64,000 bases of DNA from Streptomyces mirabilis (GCF_018310535.1 NZ_CP074102.1:2852001-2916000), one strand, 5' to 3'; positions 20,050 through 29,175 are shown, counted from the first letter of the stretch. Program-made: numbers and translations. Notes: generated by a model not told the origin, from the sequence alone.

Positions 20050-22196
20050 CGGAGCACCCCACCTCGCACGAGCGCCGCCAGAGCGGCGCCGGCCGGCCCT
20101 CCACCCCCGCGGACCCCCGCGGGGCGCTCCTCCATACCCCGGAGCCGCTGCGCGCGCCCGGCGCATTACCCGCACAACCCGCCCGCACCGGCGACGCCCC
20201 CACCGGTTCCGCTCCGAGCACGCCCTGCGGCCAGCACGGATCGTCCGCCACGCAGGCGTCGGCGAGTACCGACACGCCGTCGCCTTCGGGCACCGGCGCG
20301 TCCACGCCGCCGCCCGCCTCCCCCGGGCCCGAGCACTCCCAGCCCTCGGCCAGCGAGCCCGACGCGCACCGCCCGCGCCCGGCTCCCGAGGGCATCCCGG
20401 CCCAGCCGGGCATGGATGGGGACCGGCCGTCCGGGAACTCCACGGGCACGGACCGGCGTACCGGACAGGGGCTGCCGCACGCGGGCCCGATGCCGATGCG
20501 GCGTGACGGGGACCGGCTGCGCTTCGTGGGCGCGGCGACCCGGCGGATCGCCCGCGGCATCGACCTGGACGAGATCGTCATGGGTCTGTGCCGGGCCACC
20601 GTGCCGACCTTCTCGGACGCGATCCTCGTCTATCTGCGCGACCCGCTGCCGGTCGGCGACGAGCGGCCCACCGGGCCCCTCGTACTGCGGCTGCGGCGCA
20701 CCGACCGGATCCCCGAGGAACGGGACACCGAGAACGGCTTCATGCCCGCGCTGCGGCCCGAGCCGAACGAACTTTCGGCGATGACGGCCGAGCTGTGCGA
20801 GGTGCGCCCCGGCGGCGCCCTCGCCGAGGTGCTGCGCGGCGTGCGCCCGGTCTTCGCGGACGCGCCCGCCGCCCGGGCCGCGCTGCCCGAGCTGCTCGGC
20901 GACGAGCTGATCGTGCCCACCGGCCAGCGCGCGATCCTCGCCCCGCTGCGCGGGCGGCGCCGGGTGATCGGCGCGGCGCTGTTCGTGCGCCGCCCCGAGC
21001 GGATGGCGTTCGAGACCGACGATCTGCTGGTCGCGGCCCAGCTCGCCACGCACAGCGCGCTCGGCATCGACAAAGCGGTGCTGTACGGCCGCGAGGCGTA
21101 CATCGCCGACGAGCTGCAGCGCACCATGCTGCCCGAGACACTGCCGCGCCCCACCGGAGTGCGGCTGGCCTCGCGCTATCTGCCGGCCGCGGAGACCGCG
21201 CGGGTGGGCGGCGACTGGTACGACGCGATCCCGCTGCCGGGCAGCCGCGTCGCCCTCGTCGTCGGTGACGTCATGGGCCACTCCATGACCTCGGCCGCGA
21301 TCATGGGCCAGCTGCGCACCACCGCGCAGACCCTCGCCGGGCTCGACCTGCCCCCGCAGGAGGTGCTGCACCACCTGGACGAGCAGGCCCAGCGCCTGGG
21401 CACCGACCGCATGGCGACCTGTCTGTACGCCGTCTACGACCCGGTCGCGCACCGGATCACCATCGCCAACGCGGGCCATCCGCCGCCGGTGCTGCTGCAC
21501 CTGGGCGGCCGGGCCGAGGTGCTGCGGGTGCCGCCGGGCGCCCCCATCGGCGTAGGAGGAGTGGATTTCGAGGCGGTCGAGCTGGACGCGCCCGCCGGGG
21601 CGACGCTCCTGCTGTACACGGACGGCCTGGTCGAGTCGCGCCTGAGGGACGTGTGGACCGGCATAGAGCAGCTGCGCGAGAAGCTCGCCGCCACCGCGCA
21701 GCTCACCGGCCCGGACCATCCGCCGCCGCTGGAAGCGCTCTGCGACGAGGTGCTGGACATGCTCGGTCCGGGTGACCGGGACGACGACATCGCGCTGCTC
21801 GCCGCCCGCTTCGACGGGATCGCGCCGAGCGATGTGGCGTACTGGCACCTGGAGCCGGAGGACGCGGCCCCCGGCCGGGCCCGGCGCCTGGCCCGCCGGG
21901 CGCTGTCCCGCTGGGGCCTGGAGGACATGAGCGACTCCGTGGAGCTGCTGGTCAGCGAGGTCGTCACCAACGCCGTGCGCTATGCGTCACGCCCGGTCAC
22001 CCTCCGTCTGCTGCGTACGGACGTGCTGCGCTGCGAGGTCGGCGACGACGTGCCGCAGCTGCCCAGGCTGCGGCAGGCGCGCGCCACGGACGAGGGCGGG
22101 CGTGGCCTCTATCTGGTCAACAAACTGGCCAGACGGTGGGGCGCCACGCGTCTGAGCACCGGAAAGGTGGTCTGGTTCGAGTTGAACCGGAGCTGA
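20046..22196 (+). CDS. GAF - SpoIIE/PP2C phosphatase - HATPase regulatory protein
   Basis: 716-residue multidomain protein. The first 130 residues are disordered, rich in Pro, Ser and Thr. A GAF-like sensor follows (about 145-330). The SpoIIE-type phosphatase domain (about 345-560) has metal-binding motifs RVGGDWYDAIPL, VVGDVMGHS, NAGHPPPV, LLLYTDGLVE and DDDIALLAAR. The C-terminus is an anti-sigma-type kinase ATPase (about 585-710: LLVSEVVTNAVRYA, EGGRGLYLVNKLA). Such Streptomyces proteins combine switch-protein phosphatase and kinase activities and probably act on an anti-anti-sigma partner encoded elsewhere. GTG 20046 is chosen for its overlap with the 19828 frame; ATG 20031 is the alternative. 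Confidence 0.9.
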   Translation: MTEHPTSHERRQSGAGRPSTPADPRGALLHTPEPLRAPGALPAQPARTGDAPTGSAPSTPCGQHGSSATQASASTDTPSPSGTGASTPPPASPGPEHSQPSASEPDAHRPRPAPEGIPAQPGMDGDRPSGNSTGTDRRTGQGLPHAGPMPMRRDGDRLRFVGAATRRIARGIDLDEIVMGLCRATVPTFSDAILVYLRDPLPVGDERPTGPLVLRLRRTDRIPEERDTENGFMPALRPEPNELSAMTAELCEVRPGGALAEVLRGVRPVFADAPAARAALPELLGDELIVPTGQRAILAPLRGRRRVIGAALFVRRPERMAFETDDLLVAAQLATHSALGIDKAVLYGREAYIADELQRTMLPETLPRPTGVRLASRYLPAAETARVGGDWYDAIPLPGSRVALVVGDVMGHSMTSAAIMGQLRTTAQTLAGLDLPPQEVLHHLDEQAQRLGTDRMATCLYAVYDPVAHRITIANAGHPPPVLLHLGGRAEVLRVPPGAPIGVGGVDFEAVELDAPAGATLLLYTDGLVESRLRDVWTGIEQLREKLAATAQLTGPDHPPPLEALCDEVLDMLGPGDRDDDIALLAARFDGIAPSDVAYWHLEPEDAAPGRARRLARRALSRWGLEDMSDSVELLVSEVVTNAVRYASRPVTLRLLRTDVLRCEVGDDVPQLPRLRQARATDEGGRGLYLVNKLARRWGATRLSTGKVVWFELNRS

Positions 22197-22249
22197 ATGG
22201 ACCGGGGGCGGAGGGGTACGCGATGCACCTCGCCCCACGGCGGCCCGGT

Positions 22250-22268
22250 TGCCGACATCCTGTCGGCA
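22250..22268. promoter_or_regulatory. Inverted repeat upstream of the catalase gene
   Basis: TGCCGACA-tcc-TGTCGGCA, a perfect 8-bp inverted repeat with a three-base centre, 61 bases before the catalase start codon. TTGACT follows at 22272-22277 and could be a -35 element, which would put the repeat just upstream of the promoter. It could be an operator or a short hairpin ending the phosphatase transcript. Confidence 0.5.
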
Positions 22269-22329
22269 GAGTTGACTGCTGAGGTGAGCGAAGCGATCTG
22301 ACGACTCTCTTCTTGACGGGAGGACGCTC

Positions 22330-23793
22330 GTGACGCAGGCACCCCAGAAGGCTCCGTACACCACGAACAACGTCGGCATTCCGGTGGAGAGCGACGAACA
22401 CTCGCTGACCGTCGGTCGCGACGGCCCGATCCTGCTCCAGGACCACTACCTCATCGAGAAGATGGCCCAGTTCAACCGGGAGCGGGTCCCCGAGCGGGTG
22501 GTGCACGCCAAGGGCAGTGGCGCATACGGGTTCTTCGAAGTAACCAACGATGTCAGCCAGTTCACCAAGGCCGACCTTTTCCAGCCGGGCAAACGCACCG
22601 AGATGCTGGCCCGTTTCTCCACCGTGGCCGGCGAGCAGGGTTCGCCCGACACCTGGCGCGACCCGCGTGGCTTCGCGCTCAAGTTCTACACCGAGCAGGG
22701 CAACTACGACCTGGTGGGCAACAACACCCCGATCTTCTTCGTGCGCGACACGATCAAGTTCCAGGACTTCATCCGCTCGCAGAAGCGCCGCCCCGACAAC
22801 GGGCTGCGCGACAACGACATGCAGTGGGACTTCTGGACGCTCTCGCCCGAGTCGGCGCACCAGGTGACCTATCTGATGGGCGACCGGGGCGTCCCGAAGA
22901 CCTACCGCAACATGAACGGATACGGCTCCCACACCTACATGTGGATCAACGGCGCCGGTGAGCGGTTCTGGGTGAAGTACCACTTCAAGACCGACCAGGG
23001 CATCGACTTCCTCACCCAGGCGGAGGCCGACGAGCTGGCCGGTACAGACCCGGATCTGCACCGCATGGACCTCTACAAGGCGATCGAGTCCGGGAACGCG
23101 CCGACCTGGAGCCTGAAGGTCCAGATCATGCCGTTCGAGGACGCGGCGGACTACCGCTTCAACCCCTTCGACCTGACCAAGGTCTGGCCGCACGGCGACT
23201 ACCCGCTGATCGACGTCGGCCGGATGACCCTCAACAAAAACCCCGAGGACTACTTCATCCACATTGAGCAGGCCGCCTTCGAGCCCTCGAACCTGGTCCC
23301 GGGCGTCGGTCCCTCACCGGACAAGATGCTGCTCGGCCGGCTGTTCTCCTACCCGGACACACACCGGTACCGGATCGGCCCGAACTACGCCCAGCTGCCA
23401 CCGAACCGCCCGCACGCCCCGGTGAACTCGTACGCCAAGGACGGCCCGATGCGCTACGAGCCGTCGCTCGCGGCCCGCCCGTACGCGCCCAACTCCTACG
23501 GCGGCCCCGCTGCCGACTACGGGCAGTTCGGCGACCCGGCGAGCTGGGAGGCCACGGGCGAGCTGGTGCGCGAGGCGTACAAGCTGCACAGCGAGGACGA
23601 CGACTGGGGCCAGCCGGGCACGATGGTCCGCCAGGTCCTCGACGACGCGGCCCGCGACCGCCTGGTCTCGAACGTCAGCGGCCACCTGAAGGCCGGCGTC
23701 TCCCGTCCGGTCCTGGACCGCGCCCTGCAGTACTGGCGCAACATCGACAAGGAACTGGGCGACCGGATCGCCCACAACGTCAACGGAGGCTGA
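22330..23793 (+). CDS. katA: Monofunctional haem catalase
   Basis: 487-residue small-subunit catalase breaking down hydrogen peroxide. The distal histidine H59 lies in [16 protein letters not shown], the distal asparagine in [14 protein letters not shown], and the proximal haem-ligand tyrosine Y341 in [12 protein letters not shown]. All are intact and the length is typical of the small-subunit group. The start is a GTG with GGGAGG upstream. A strong hairpin follows. The symbol katA follows Streptomyces usage. Control by peroxide is likely, but no recognised CatR/Fur-type box was found; the nearest candidate is the inverted repeat at 22250. Confidence 0.96.
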   Translation: MTQAPQKAPYTTNNVGIPVESDEHSLTVGRDGPILLQDHYLIEKMAQFNRERVPERVVHAKGSGAYGFFEVTNDVSQFTKADLFQPGKRTEMLARFSTVAGEQGSPDTWRDPRGFALKFYTEQGNYDLVGNNTPIFFVRDTIKFQDFIRSQKRRPDNGLRDNDMQWDFWTLSPESAHQVTYLMGDRGVPKTYRNMNGYGSHTYMWINGAGERFWVKYHFKTDQGIDFLTQAEADELAGTDPDLHRMDLYKAIESGNAPTWSLKVQIMPFEDAADYRFNPFDLTKVWPHGDYPLIDVGRMTLNKNPEDYFIHIEQAAFEPSNLVPGVGPSPDKMLLGRLFSYPDTHRYRIGPNYAQLPPNRPHAPVNSYAKDGPMRYEPSLAARPYAPNSYGGPAADYGQFGDPASWEATGELVREAYKLHSEDDDWGQPGTMVRQVLDDAARDRLVSNVSGHLKAGVSRPVLDRALQYWRNIDKELGDRIAHNVNGG

Positions 23794-23809
23794 ACACTCC
23801 ACAACGCAC

Positions 23810-23854
23810 GACAAGGGCGCGAAGACCGGCCGTACCGGTCTTCGCGCCCTTGTC
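23810..23854. terminator. 20-bp perfect bidirectional terminator hairpin
   Basis: Arms 23810-23829 and 23835-23854 are perfectly complementary with a five-base loop. It fills the 63 bases between the convergent catalase and penicillin-binding protein stops and can terminate both. Confidence 0.93.
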
Positions 23855-23856
23855 GG

Positions 23857-26157
23857 TCACTGCTGGTTGTTCGGGTTGAACGGGTCCTCTGGTGTGATCT
23901 CGTCCGTCGGGGTCCCCGTCGGAGTCGTCGGGGGTGTCGTCGCCGGGGTGGTCGGGGGCTCGGACGTCGGGGTCGGCGGCTCGCTGGTGGTGGGCGGCTC
24001 GCTCGTCGGCGGCTCGGTGGTCGGGGTCTGCGAGGGCGTGTCGCTCGGCGTCTCGCTGATCGTCGGTGTGGTGCTGGGCTCCATCGCCGCGCCCTGGGTG
24101 GTGTCCAGGTCGAACGTGGTGACGCTGCCCATCGCGTTGAAGGTGTACGCCGCCCATATCTGGGCCGGGAAGCCACCGCCGTTGACGCGGCCGCCGCCCG
24201 CGGCGCCCTTCAGGGAGACCTGCGTACCCTGCTTGACCACCTTGCCACCGGTGTCCTTGCGGTCCTTGGGGACCTCTCCGAACAGACCGACCGAGGTGAC
24301 CAGGTTCGGCGTGTACCCGGTGAACCAGGCCGACTTGTTGTTGTCGGACGTACCCGTCTTGCCCGCGACCTGCTGGTCGTTGCGGTCGACCGCCTGGGCC
24401 ACCGAGACCTGGGCCGTACCGTCATTGACCACGCCGGTGAGTACCGAGGTGACCGTGTCGGCCGCCTGGGAGTTGATGACCTGGTCGCCGATCGGGTTCG
24501 GGAAGTCGACCGAACTGTCCTTGTGCTCGGCCGAGGCGACGACGGCCGGGGTGACCTTGCGGCCGTGGTTGTCGAGGGTCGCGTAGATGCCCGCCATCTC
24601 CAGCGGGCTCGCGCCCATCGTGCCGAGGGTCTGCGCGGGCACCGCCTGCATGCCCTTGGTGTCCATGCCGAGCTTGCCGGCGACCTTGAGGACCTCGTCC
24701 ATTCCGACGTCGACGCCCATCTGCGCGAAGACGGAGTTGATGGACTTGTTCATCGCGGTCTGGACGGTGACGTCGCCGTAGTTCTGGTCGTCCTCGTTGG
24801 GCGGCGCGAAGCCGATGCTGCTGCCCTTGACGGAGCGACCGCTGGTGCCGTCGTAGACCGTGTCCGCCGTGATGTCCTGGCCGTCCTGCGTCTTGGCCTG
24901 CTCGTCCAGGGCCGCCGCGAAGATCAGCGGCTTGAAGGTGGAGGCGGGCTGGTAGTCGCGGCGGGTCGCGTTGTTCACGTAGTGCTTGAAGTAGTCCTCG
25001 CCGCCGTACATCGCCACGACCTTGCCGGTCTTGGGGTCGACGGACGCGGCACCGGCCTCGACGTCACCGTCGACCTTGCGCTTCTTGGCGTCCAGCTTGC
25101 CGGTGAGCTTCGTCTTGACGGCGACTTCCAGCTGCGTCTGCTTCTTCTTGTCGATGTTGAGCGTGATCGTCCAGCCGCCCGCGTCGACCAGCGCCTTGGC
25201 GTCGTCGTAGTTGGCGGCGGCGCCCTGGGTCACGAGCCGGTTGGCCAGCGCGCTGTTGGCCGCGTCCACCAGATAGCCGGTCTGGCCCTCCATGCCGGGC
25301 ACACCCTTGGGGTCCTGCGGGACCGGGAACTTCATGGTCGCGCGCTTGGCGGCGGGCAGCCAGCCCTCCTCGACCATGTTGTCGAGGGTGTAGTTCCAGC
25401 GGGCCGTGACCAGCCGCTTACCGGTGGGCGTGGCGGCACCCCAGTCGTACTGGCTCGGGGCCTGGAGCAGCGAGGCGAGGTACGCGCCCTGCTCGACGGA
25501 GAGGCCGCTCGCGTCCTTGCCGTAGTACGCCTGGGCCGCCGCCTGGATGCCGTAGGAGTTGCGGCCGTAGTAGCTGGTGTTGATGTAGCCCGCGAGGATG
25601 TCGTCCTTGGACTGCTGACGGTCCAGCTTCAGCGAGATGACCAGTTCCTTCAGCTTGCGCGTGACGGTCTGGTCCTGGGTGAGGTAGTAGTTCTTGACGT
25701 ACTGCTGGGTGATCGTCGAACCACCCTGCTTGCCCTTGCCGGACAGGGTGTTGATCAGACCGCGGGCCGTGCCCTTGAGGTCGACGCCGGCGTCCTTGTA
25801 GAAGGACTTGTTCTCCGCGGCGACGAAGGTCTTCTGGACGTCCTTGGGCACCTTGTCCAGGCCGACGATCTCGCGGTTGACCTTGCCGGTTCGGGCGAGC
25901 GTGCTGCCGTCGCTGTACTTGTAGATGTTGCTCTGCTGCGTGGCGGCCGCGTTGCCCTGGGGTATGGACACCACCATGTAGAGCACGATGAAGGCGCCCA
26001 TGCCGAGCAGGCAGAAGCCCAGGAAGGTGCCGAGGATCGTCTTCCAGTTCACGAACCGGCGTATGCCGGTGCGGCGGGGCTTTCCTCCGGACGAGGGCAT
26101 GGCCGCCGCGCGGCGGCCACCGTGCTGCCGCGCTCGTCTCTCTTCCGCTCGTCCCAT
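23857..26157 (-). CDS. Bifunctional class A penicillin-binding protein
   Basis: 766-residue peptidoglycan synthase. A basic cytoplasmic N-terminus (1-40) precedes one membrane segment (41-64). The glycosyltransferase domain (about 80-260) carries VAAENKSFY with catalytic E115 and QGGSTITQQ (144-152). The transpeptidase domain (about 365-660) carries STFK with nucleophile S406, SIN (472-474) and KTGTS (600-604). The last 75 residues are a Pro/Thr/Ser-rich tail (repeated EPPT), probably threading the wall. All catalytic motifs are intact. It is divergent from the SPFH gene across 354 bases. Confidence 0.96.
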   Translation of the reverse strand: MGRAEERRARQHGGRRAAAMPSSGGKPRRTGIRRFVNWKTILGTFLGFCLLGMGAFIVLYMVVSIPQGNAAATQQSNIYKYSDGSTLARTGKVNREIVGLDKVPKDVQKTFVAAENKSFYKDAGVDLKGTARGLINTLSGKGKQGGSTITQQYVKNYYLTQDQTVTRKLKELVISLKLDRQQSKDDILAGYINTSYYGRNSYGIQAAAQAYYGKDASGLSVEQGAYLASLLQAPSQYDWGAATPTGKRLVTARWNYTLDNMVEEGWLPAAKRATMKFPVPQDPKGVPGMEGQTGYLVDAANSALANRLVTQGAAANYDDAKALVDAGGWTITLNIDKKKQTQLEVAVKTKLTGKLDAKKRKVDGDVEAGAASVDPKTGKVVAMYGGEDYFKHYVNNATRRDYQPASTFKPLIFAAALDEQAKTQDGQDITADTVYDGTSGRSVKGSSIGFAPPNEDDQNYGDVTVQTAMNKSINSVFAQMGVDVGMDEVLKVAGKLGMDTKGMQAVPAQTLGTMGASPLEMAGIYATLDNHGRKVTPAVVASAEHKDSSVDFPNPIGDQVINSQAADTVTSVLTGVVNDGTAQVSVAQAVDRNDQQVAGKTGTSDNNKSAWFTGYTPNLVTSVGLFGEVPKDRKDTGGKVVKQGTQVSLKGAAGGGRVNGGGFPAQIWAAYTFNAMGSVTTFDLDTTQGAAMEPSTTPTISETPSDTPSQTPTTEPPTSEPPTTSEPPTPTSEPPTTPATTPPTTPTGTPTDEITPEDPFNPNNQQ

Positions 26158-26511
26158 GGCTGCGTCCGCTCCGCTCGCTCTCGTGTCGCGCTCTCTTGTA
26201 CGCGTGTCCTGCCGCGTTCACTCACGCGCTCGGGTGTCGCGTTCGTGTTCGCGCGTCACGCAGGTTCGCCGCTGAGGTCAGCTCAGCAAACTAACACCAC
26301 GCGCTATGACAAAGGGCTGTCGATCCGGTCTTTTGCGGACGTGACAATCAGCACGTACTACTCAGGACTTCGCATCCGCCCCATCTCAACCGACGACTTG
26401 GAGGGGTGGAAGGTTGCCCTGCCGGGTAAAGTGATATCACTTAGATAGGCCCATGGCCTTGGACGGGTGGGAGTCACACGGGCTTCCGCCGCACGAAAAC
26501 GGGGGGCACCC
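26158..26511. other. 354-base divergent promoter region, PBP / SPFH genes
   Basis: No gene. Besides the AAGTGATATCACTT palindrome annotated separately, it holds GCTGAG-n5-CTCAGC (26271-26287) and a relatively AT-rich block (26280-26360) that should carry the leftward promoter of the penicillin-binding protein gene. No convincing -35/-10 pair was found there. Confidence 0.65.
26429..26442. promoter_or_regulatory. 14-bp palindrome, likely operator of the SPFH-RHH pair
   Basis: AAGTGATATCACTT is a perfect palindrome about 70 bases before the SPFH start. TTGCCC (26414-26419) lies upstream and TTAGAT (26441-26446) at its downstream edge, so a repressor here would block a promoter. The ribbon-helix-helix protein encoded by the second gene of the pair is the obvious candidate binder. 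Confidence 0.65.
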
Positions 26512-27462
26512 ATGCCGGAACACGACTCCACTCCCAGCGACCCCACCTCTCTCGCGGATGTGCCGCGGATGCCCGATCCGCGGGTACGGGAGTTCGCCGC
26601 GCACAGCATCGGCGGCGGCCTCGCGCTGCTGTTCGGGCTGGTCGGGCTGCTGCTCGGCGCCGGCATGATCGCGGCCGCCACGACGGTCGACGCCGGCGGG
26701 GCCAAGGCCGCGCTGATCGTTCCCGGCATCCTGATCGGCCTCGCCGCGTTCATCGCGATGTGCGGACTGAACACGGTGGCGCCCGGTGAGGCGCGGGTCG
26801 TCCAGCTCTTCGGGCGGTACCGGGGGACGATCCGCCAGGACGGGCTGCGCTGGGTGAACCCCTTCACCTCCCGCACGAAGATCTCGACCCGGGTACGCAA
26901 CCACGAGACCGCCGTCCTCAAGGTCAACGACGCCTACGGCAATCCGATAGAGCTCGCCGCGGTCGTGGTCTGGAGGGTCGAGGACACCGCGCAGGCCACC
27001 TTCGAGGTCGACGACTTCCTGGAGTTCGTCGCCACGCAGACCGAGGCGGCCGTACGGCACATCGCGATCGAGTACCCCTACGACGCCCACGACGCGGACG
27101 GTCTCTCGCTGCGCGGCAACGCCGAGGAGATCACCGAGAAGCTCGCCGTCGAACTGCACGCGCGTGTGGAGGCGGCCGGGGTCTCGATCATCGAGTCGCG
27201 CTTCACGCATCTCGCGTACGCTCCCGAGATCGCCTCCGCGATGCTTCAGCGCCAGCAGGCCGGGGCGGTGGTCGCGGCACGGCGGGAGATCGTGGACGGG
27301 GCGGTCGGGATGGTCGAGGCCGCGCTCGCCCGGATCACCGAGCGGGACATTGTGGAGCTGGACCCCGAGCGGAAGGCGGCGATGGTGTCGAACCTGTTGG
27401 TGGTGTTGTGCGGTGACCGGGCTCCCCAGCCCGTCCTGAACACGGGGTCCCTCTACCAGTGA
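26512..27462 (+). CDS. SPFH/stomatin-like membrane protein
   Basis: 316-residue protein. The ATG at 26512 is chosen because GGGGGG lies just upstream; the frame is open to 26467. Residues about 28-85 form two hydrophobic segments (GLALLFGLVGLLLGAGMIAA, LIVPGILIGLAAFIAMCG). The SPFH (band 7) domain follows (about 88-290: VAPGEARVVQLFGRYRGTI, LRWVNPFTSRTKIS). SPFH proteins oligomerise at membranes and organise microdomains. The stop overlaps the next start (GTGA), so it is translated with a small DNA-binding protein. That partner and the upstream palindrome suggest an autoregulated unit. Confidence 0.9.
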   Translation: MPEHDSTPSDPTSLADVPRMPDPRVREFAAHSIGGGLALLFGLVGLLLGAGMIAAATTVDAGGAKAALIVPGILIGLAAFIAMCGLNTVAPGEARVVQLFGRYRGTIRQDGLRWVNPFTSRTKISTRVRNHETAVLKVNDAYGNPIELAAVVVWRVEDTAQATFEVDDFLEFVATQTEAAVRHIAIEYPYDAHDADGLSLRGNAEEITEKLAVELHARVEAAGVSIIESRFTHLAYAPEIASAMLQRQQAGAVVAARREIVDGAVGMVEAALARITERDIVELDPERKAAMVSNLLVVLCGDRAPQPVLNTGSLYQ

Positions 27463-27731
27463 CGGATCCCTCCGGGGGGTCGGTCCCCGAGCGTCGGCCA
27501 CAGCCGCAGCGGCAGCCGCAGCAGCGCAAGCAGGTTCTGCTGCGGCTGGACCCGCTTGTCCATGAAGCACTGGCGCGGTGGGCGGCGGATGAGCTGCGCT
27601 CTGCGAACGCGCAGGTCGAGTATCTGTTGCGGCGGGCGCTTGCGGAGGCGGGGCGGTTGCCGGGTGGAGCGGGACCGATTCCTCGGCGGGGGCGACCCGC
27701 CGCTTCCGCGACGGGGGAACCGGAGGAATAG
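27459..27731 (+). CDS. Small ribbon-helix-helix protein coupled to the SPFH gene
   Basis: 90-residue protein with a GTG start overlapping the SPFH stop. After a Gln/Pro-rich N-terminus (residues 8-22) the core shows an Arc/MetJ-like pattern: beta strand KQVLLRLDP, helix LVHEALARWAADEL and helix NAQVEYLLRRALAEAG. The tail is basic and Pro/Gly-rich. RHH proteins bind DNA as dimers and often repress their own operon. The family resembles antitoxin-type RHH proteins, but no toxin gene is adjacent; the partner is the SPFH protein. Confidence 0.82.
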   Translation: MTDPSGGSVPERRPQPQRQPQQRKQVLLRLDPLVHEALARWAADELRSANAQVEYLLRRALAEAGRLPGGAGPIPRRGRPAASATGEPEE

Positions 27732-27780
27732 GCTCCGCCGCCCCCTGGGGGCCGGGGGTGGCTCTTCGGCTGCGGGCCGG

Positions 27781-27812
27781 TGGGGGCTGGGCGCGCGGTT
27801 CCCCGCGCCCCT
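27781..27812. repeat. Dispersed GC-rich intergenic repeat, copy 2 (diverged)
   Basis: TGGGGGCTGG followed by GCGCGCGGTTCCCCGCGCCC is the reverse complement of the element at 34037 and 34128 with a few differences. It lies between the RHH gene and padR. Confidence 0.72.
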
Positions 27813-27925
27813 AAAAGCTTCCCCCCGGGGATGGGGCGGCGGGGGCGGGGGAATCGTGGTGACGGAACCGTGACAATCGGGGGTGACCTGCGCGGACGCG
27901 GGGTTCACCATGATCTATTCGCAGC

Positions 27926-27946
27926 GTGTATACGTGCGGTGTATAC
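27926..27946. promoter_or_regulatory. GTGTATAC direct repeat in the padR promoter
   Basis: GTGTATAC occurs at 27926-27933 and 27939-27946, a 13-bp period, each with a palindromic GTATAC core. The site lies 22-42 bases before the padR start codon. It probably overlaps the promoter and may be the PadR operator. Confidence 0.55.
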
Positions 27947-27967
27947 GCCGTGTGTAGAGTGCTCGGC

Positions 27968-28492
27968 ATGTCCATCGGTCACACCCTCCTAGGACTCCTG
28001 GAGTCCGGGCCCCGTCACGGTTACGACCTGAAGCGGGCCTTCGACGAGAAGTTCGGTCACGACCGGCCGCTGCACTACGGCCAGGTCTACTCGACGATGT
28101 CGCGGCTGCTCAAGCACGGACTCGTCGAGGTCGACGGGATCGAGGCGGGCGGCGGCCCGGAGCGGAAGCGGTACGCGATCACCGAGGCCGGGATCACCGA
28201 CGTACAGCAGTGGCTCGCGACGCCGGAGAAGCCCGAGCCGTATCTGCAGTCGACCCTCTACACGAAGGTCGTCCTCGCGCTGCTCACGCACCGGGACGCG
28301 TCCGAGATCCTCGACACACAGCGCTCCGAGCACCTGCGGATGATGCGCATCCTGACGGACCGCAAGCGCAAGGGCGACCTCGCCGACCAGCTGATCTGCG
28401 ACCACGCCCTCTTCCACCTGGAGGCCGACCTGCGGTGGCTGGAGCTCACCGCAGCGCGCCTCGAAAAACTCGCCGAGGCGGTAACCCGATGA
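27968..28492 (+). CDS. PadR-family transcriptional regulator
   Basis: 174-residue PadR regulator. The N-terminal winged helix (1-90) includes LLGLLESGPRHGYDLKRAFD, LHYGQVYSTMSRLLKHGLVE and ERKRYAITEAG. The C-terminal half is the helical dimerisation region (QSTLYTKVVLALL, LEADLRWLELTAARLEKL). The ATG at 27968 begins the conserved MSIGHTLLGLL; an earlier ATG at 27926 falls inside the proposed operator. The stop overlaps the ABC ATPase start (ATGA). PadR proteins usually repress a linked transporter and are released by its substrate, so this is probably the local controller. Confidence 0.94.
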   Translation: MSIGHTLLGLLESGPRHGYDLKRAFDEKFGHDRPLHYGQVYSTMSRLLKHGLVEVDGIEAGGGPERKRYAITEAGITDVQQWLATPEKPEPYLQSTLYTKVVLALLTHRDASEILDTQRSEHLRMMRILTDRKRKGDLADQLICDHALFHLEADLRWLELTAARLEKLAEAVTR

Positions 28493-29175
28493 CCCCCGCA
28501 GGCTCCCTGCTCACGGCCCACGACCTGCGCAAGGCGTACGGCCCCACCAGCGCCCTCGACGGCGCCGAGTTCTCCATCCACCCGGGCGAGGTCGTCGCCG
28601 TGATGGGCCCCTCCGGCTCCGGCAAGTCGACCCTCCTGCACTGCCTGGCCGGCATCGTGACACCGGACTCCGGGTCCATCGTCTACAACGGCCAGGAGAT
28701 GGCGACCATGAACGACGCCCAGCGCAGCGCGCTGCGGCGCAGCGAGTTCGGGTTCGTGTTCCAGTTCGGGCAGCTCGTTCCCGAACTGACCTGCGTCGAG
28801 AACGTCGCCCTCCCGCTGCGGCTCAACGGCACCGGGCGCAAGGAGGCCGAGCGAACCGCCCTGTCCTGGATGGAACGGCTGGAGGTCGACGACCTCAAGG
28901 GCAAGCGGCCGGGCGAGATATCCGGCGGCCAGGGACAGCGGGTCGCCGTGGCCCGGGCACTGGTCACCAGCCCGCGCGTACTCTTCGCGGACGAGCCCAC
29001 CGGAGCACTCGACTCCTTCAACGGCGAACGCGTGATGGATCTGCTCACCGAGGCGGCCCGCTCGACCAACGCCGCCGTCGTCCTCGTCACGCACGAGGCA
29101 CGGGTGGCCGCCTACTCGGACCGCGAGATCGTCGTACGCGACGGAAAGTCCCGCGACATGGAGCGGATCGTATGA
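28489..29175 (+). CDS. ABC transporter ATP-binding protein (MacB/LolD type)
   Basis: 228-residue ATPase of the LolD/MacB/FtsE type. Walker A GPSGSGKST is at residues 40-48, the Q-loop in FVFQFGQLVPELT, the signature ISGGQGQRVAVARAL near 145, Walker B VLFADEPTGALD and the H-loop VTHEARV. The ATG overlaps the padR stop and the last codons overlap the permease start, giving a tightly coupled three-gene operon. A longer frame (28210) lies inside padR and is rejected. The transported substrate is unknown; antimicrobial or envelope lipid export is common in this class. Confidence 0.94.
   Translation: MTPAGSLLTAHDLRKAYGPTSALDGAEFSIHPGEVVAVMGPSGSGKSTLLHCLAGIVTPDSGSIVYNGQEMATMNDAQRSALRRSEFGFVFQFGQLVPELTCVENVALPLRLNGTGRKEAERTALSWMERLEVDDLKGKRPGEISGGQGQRVAVARALVTSPRVLFADEPTGALDSFNGERVMDLLTEAARSTNAAVVLVTHEARVAAYSDREIVVRDGKSRDMERIV

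Noticed and set aside
20166..21848. 560-codon minus-strand frame opposite the SpoIIE-type gene
   Set aside because: Composition typical of an antisense shadow; the plus-strand phosphatase and ATPase motifs are intact across the same bases.
24523..26448. 641-codon plus-strand frame opposite the penicillin-binding protein
   Set aside because: All PBP catalytic motifs lie on the minus strand. The antisense product is a low-complexity Val/Leu/Arg/Asp mix.
27459..27731. Toxin-antitoxin call for the RHH gene
   Set aside because: The RHH fold is antitoxin-like, but no toxin-sized gene adjoins it; the coupled partner is an SPFH membrane protein.
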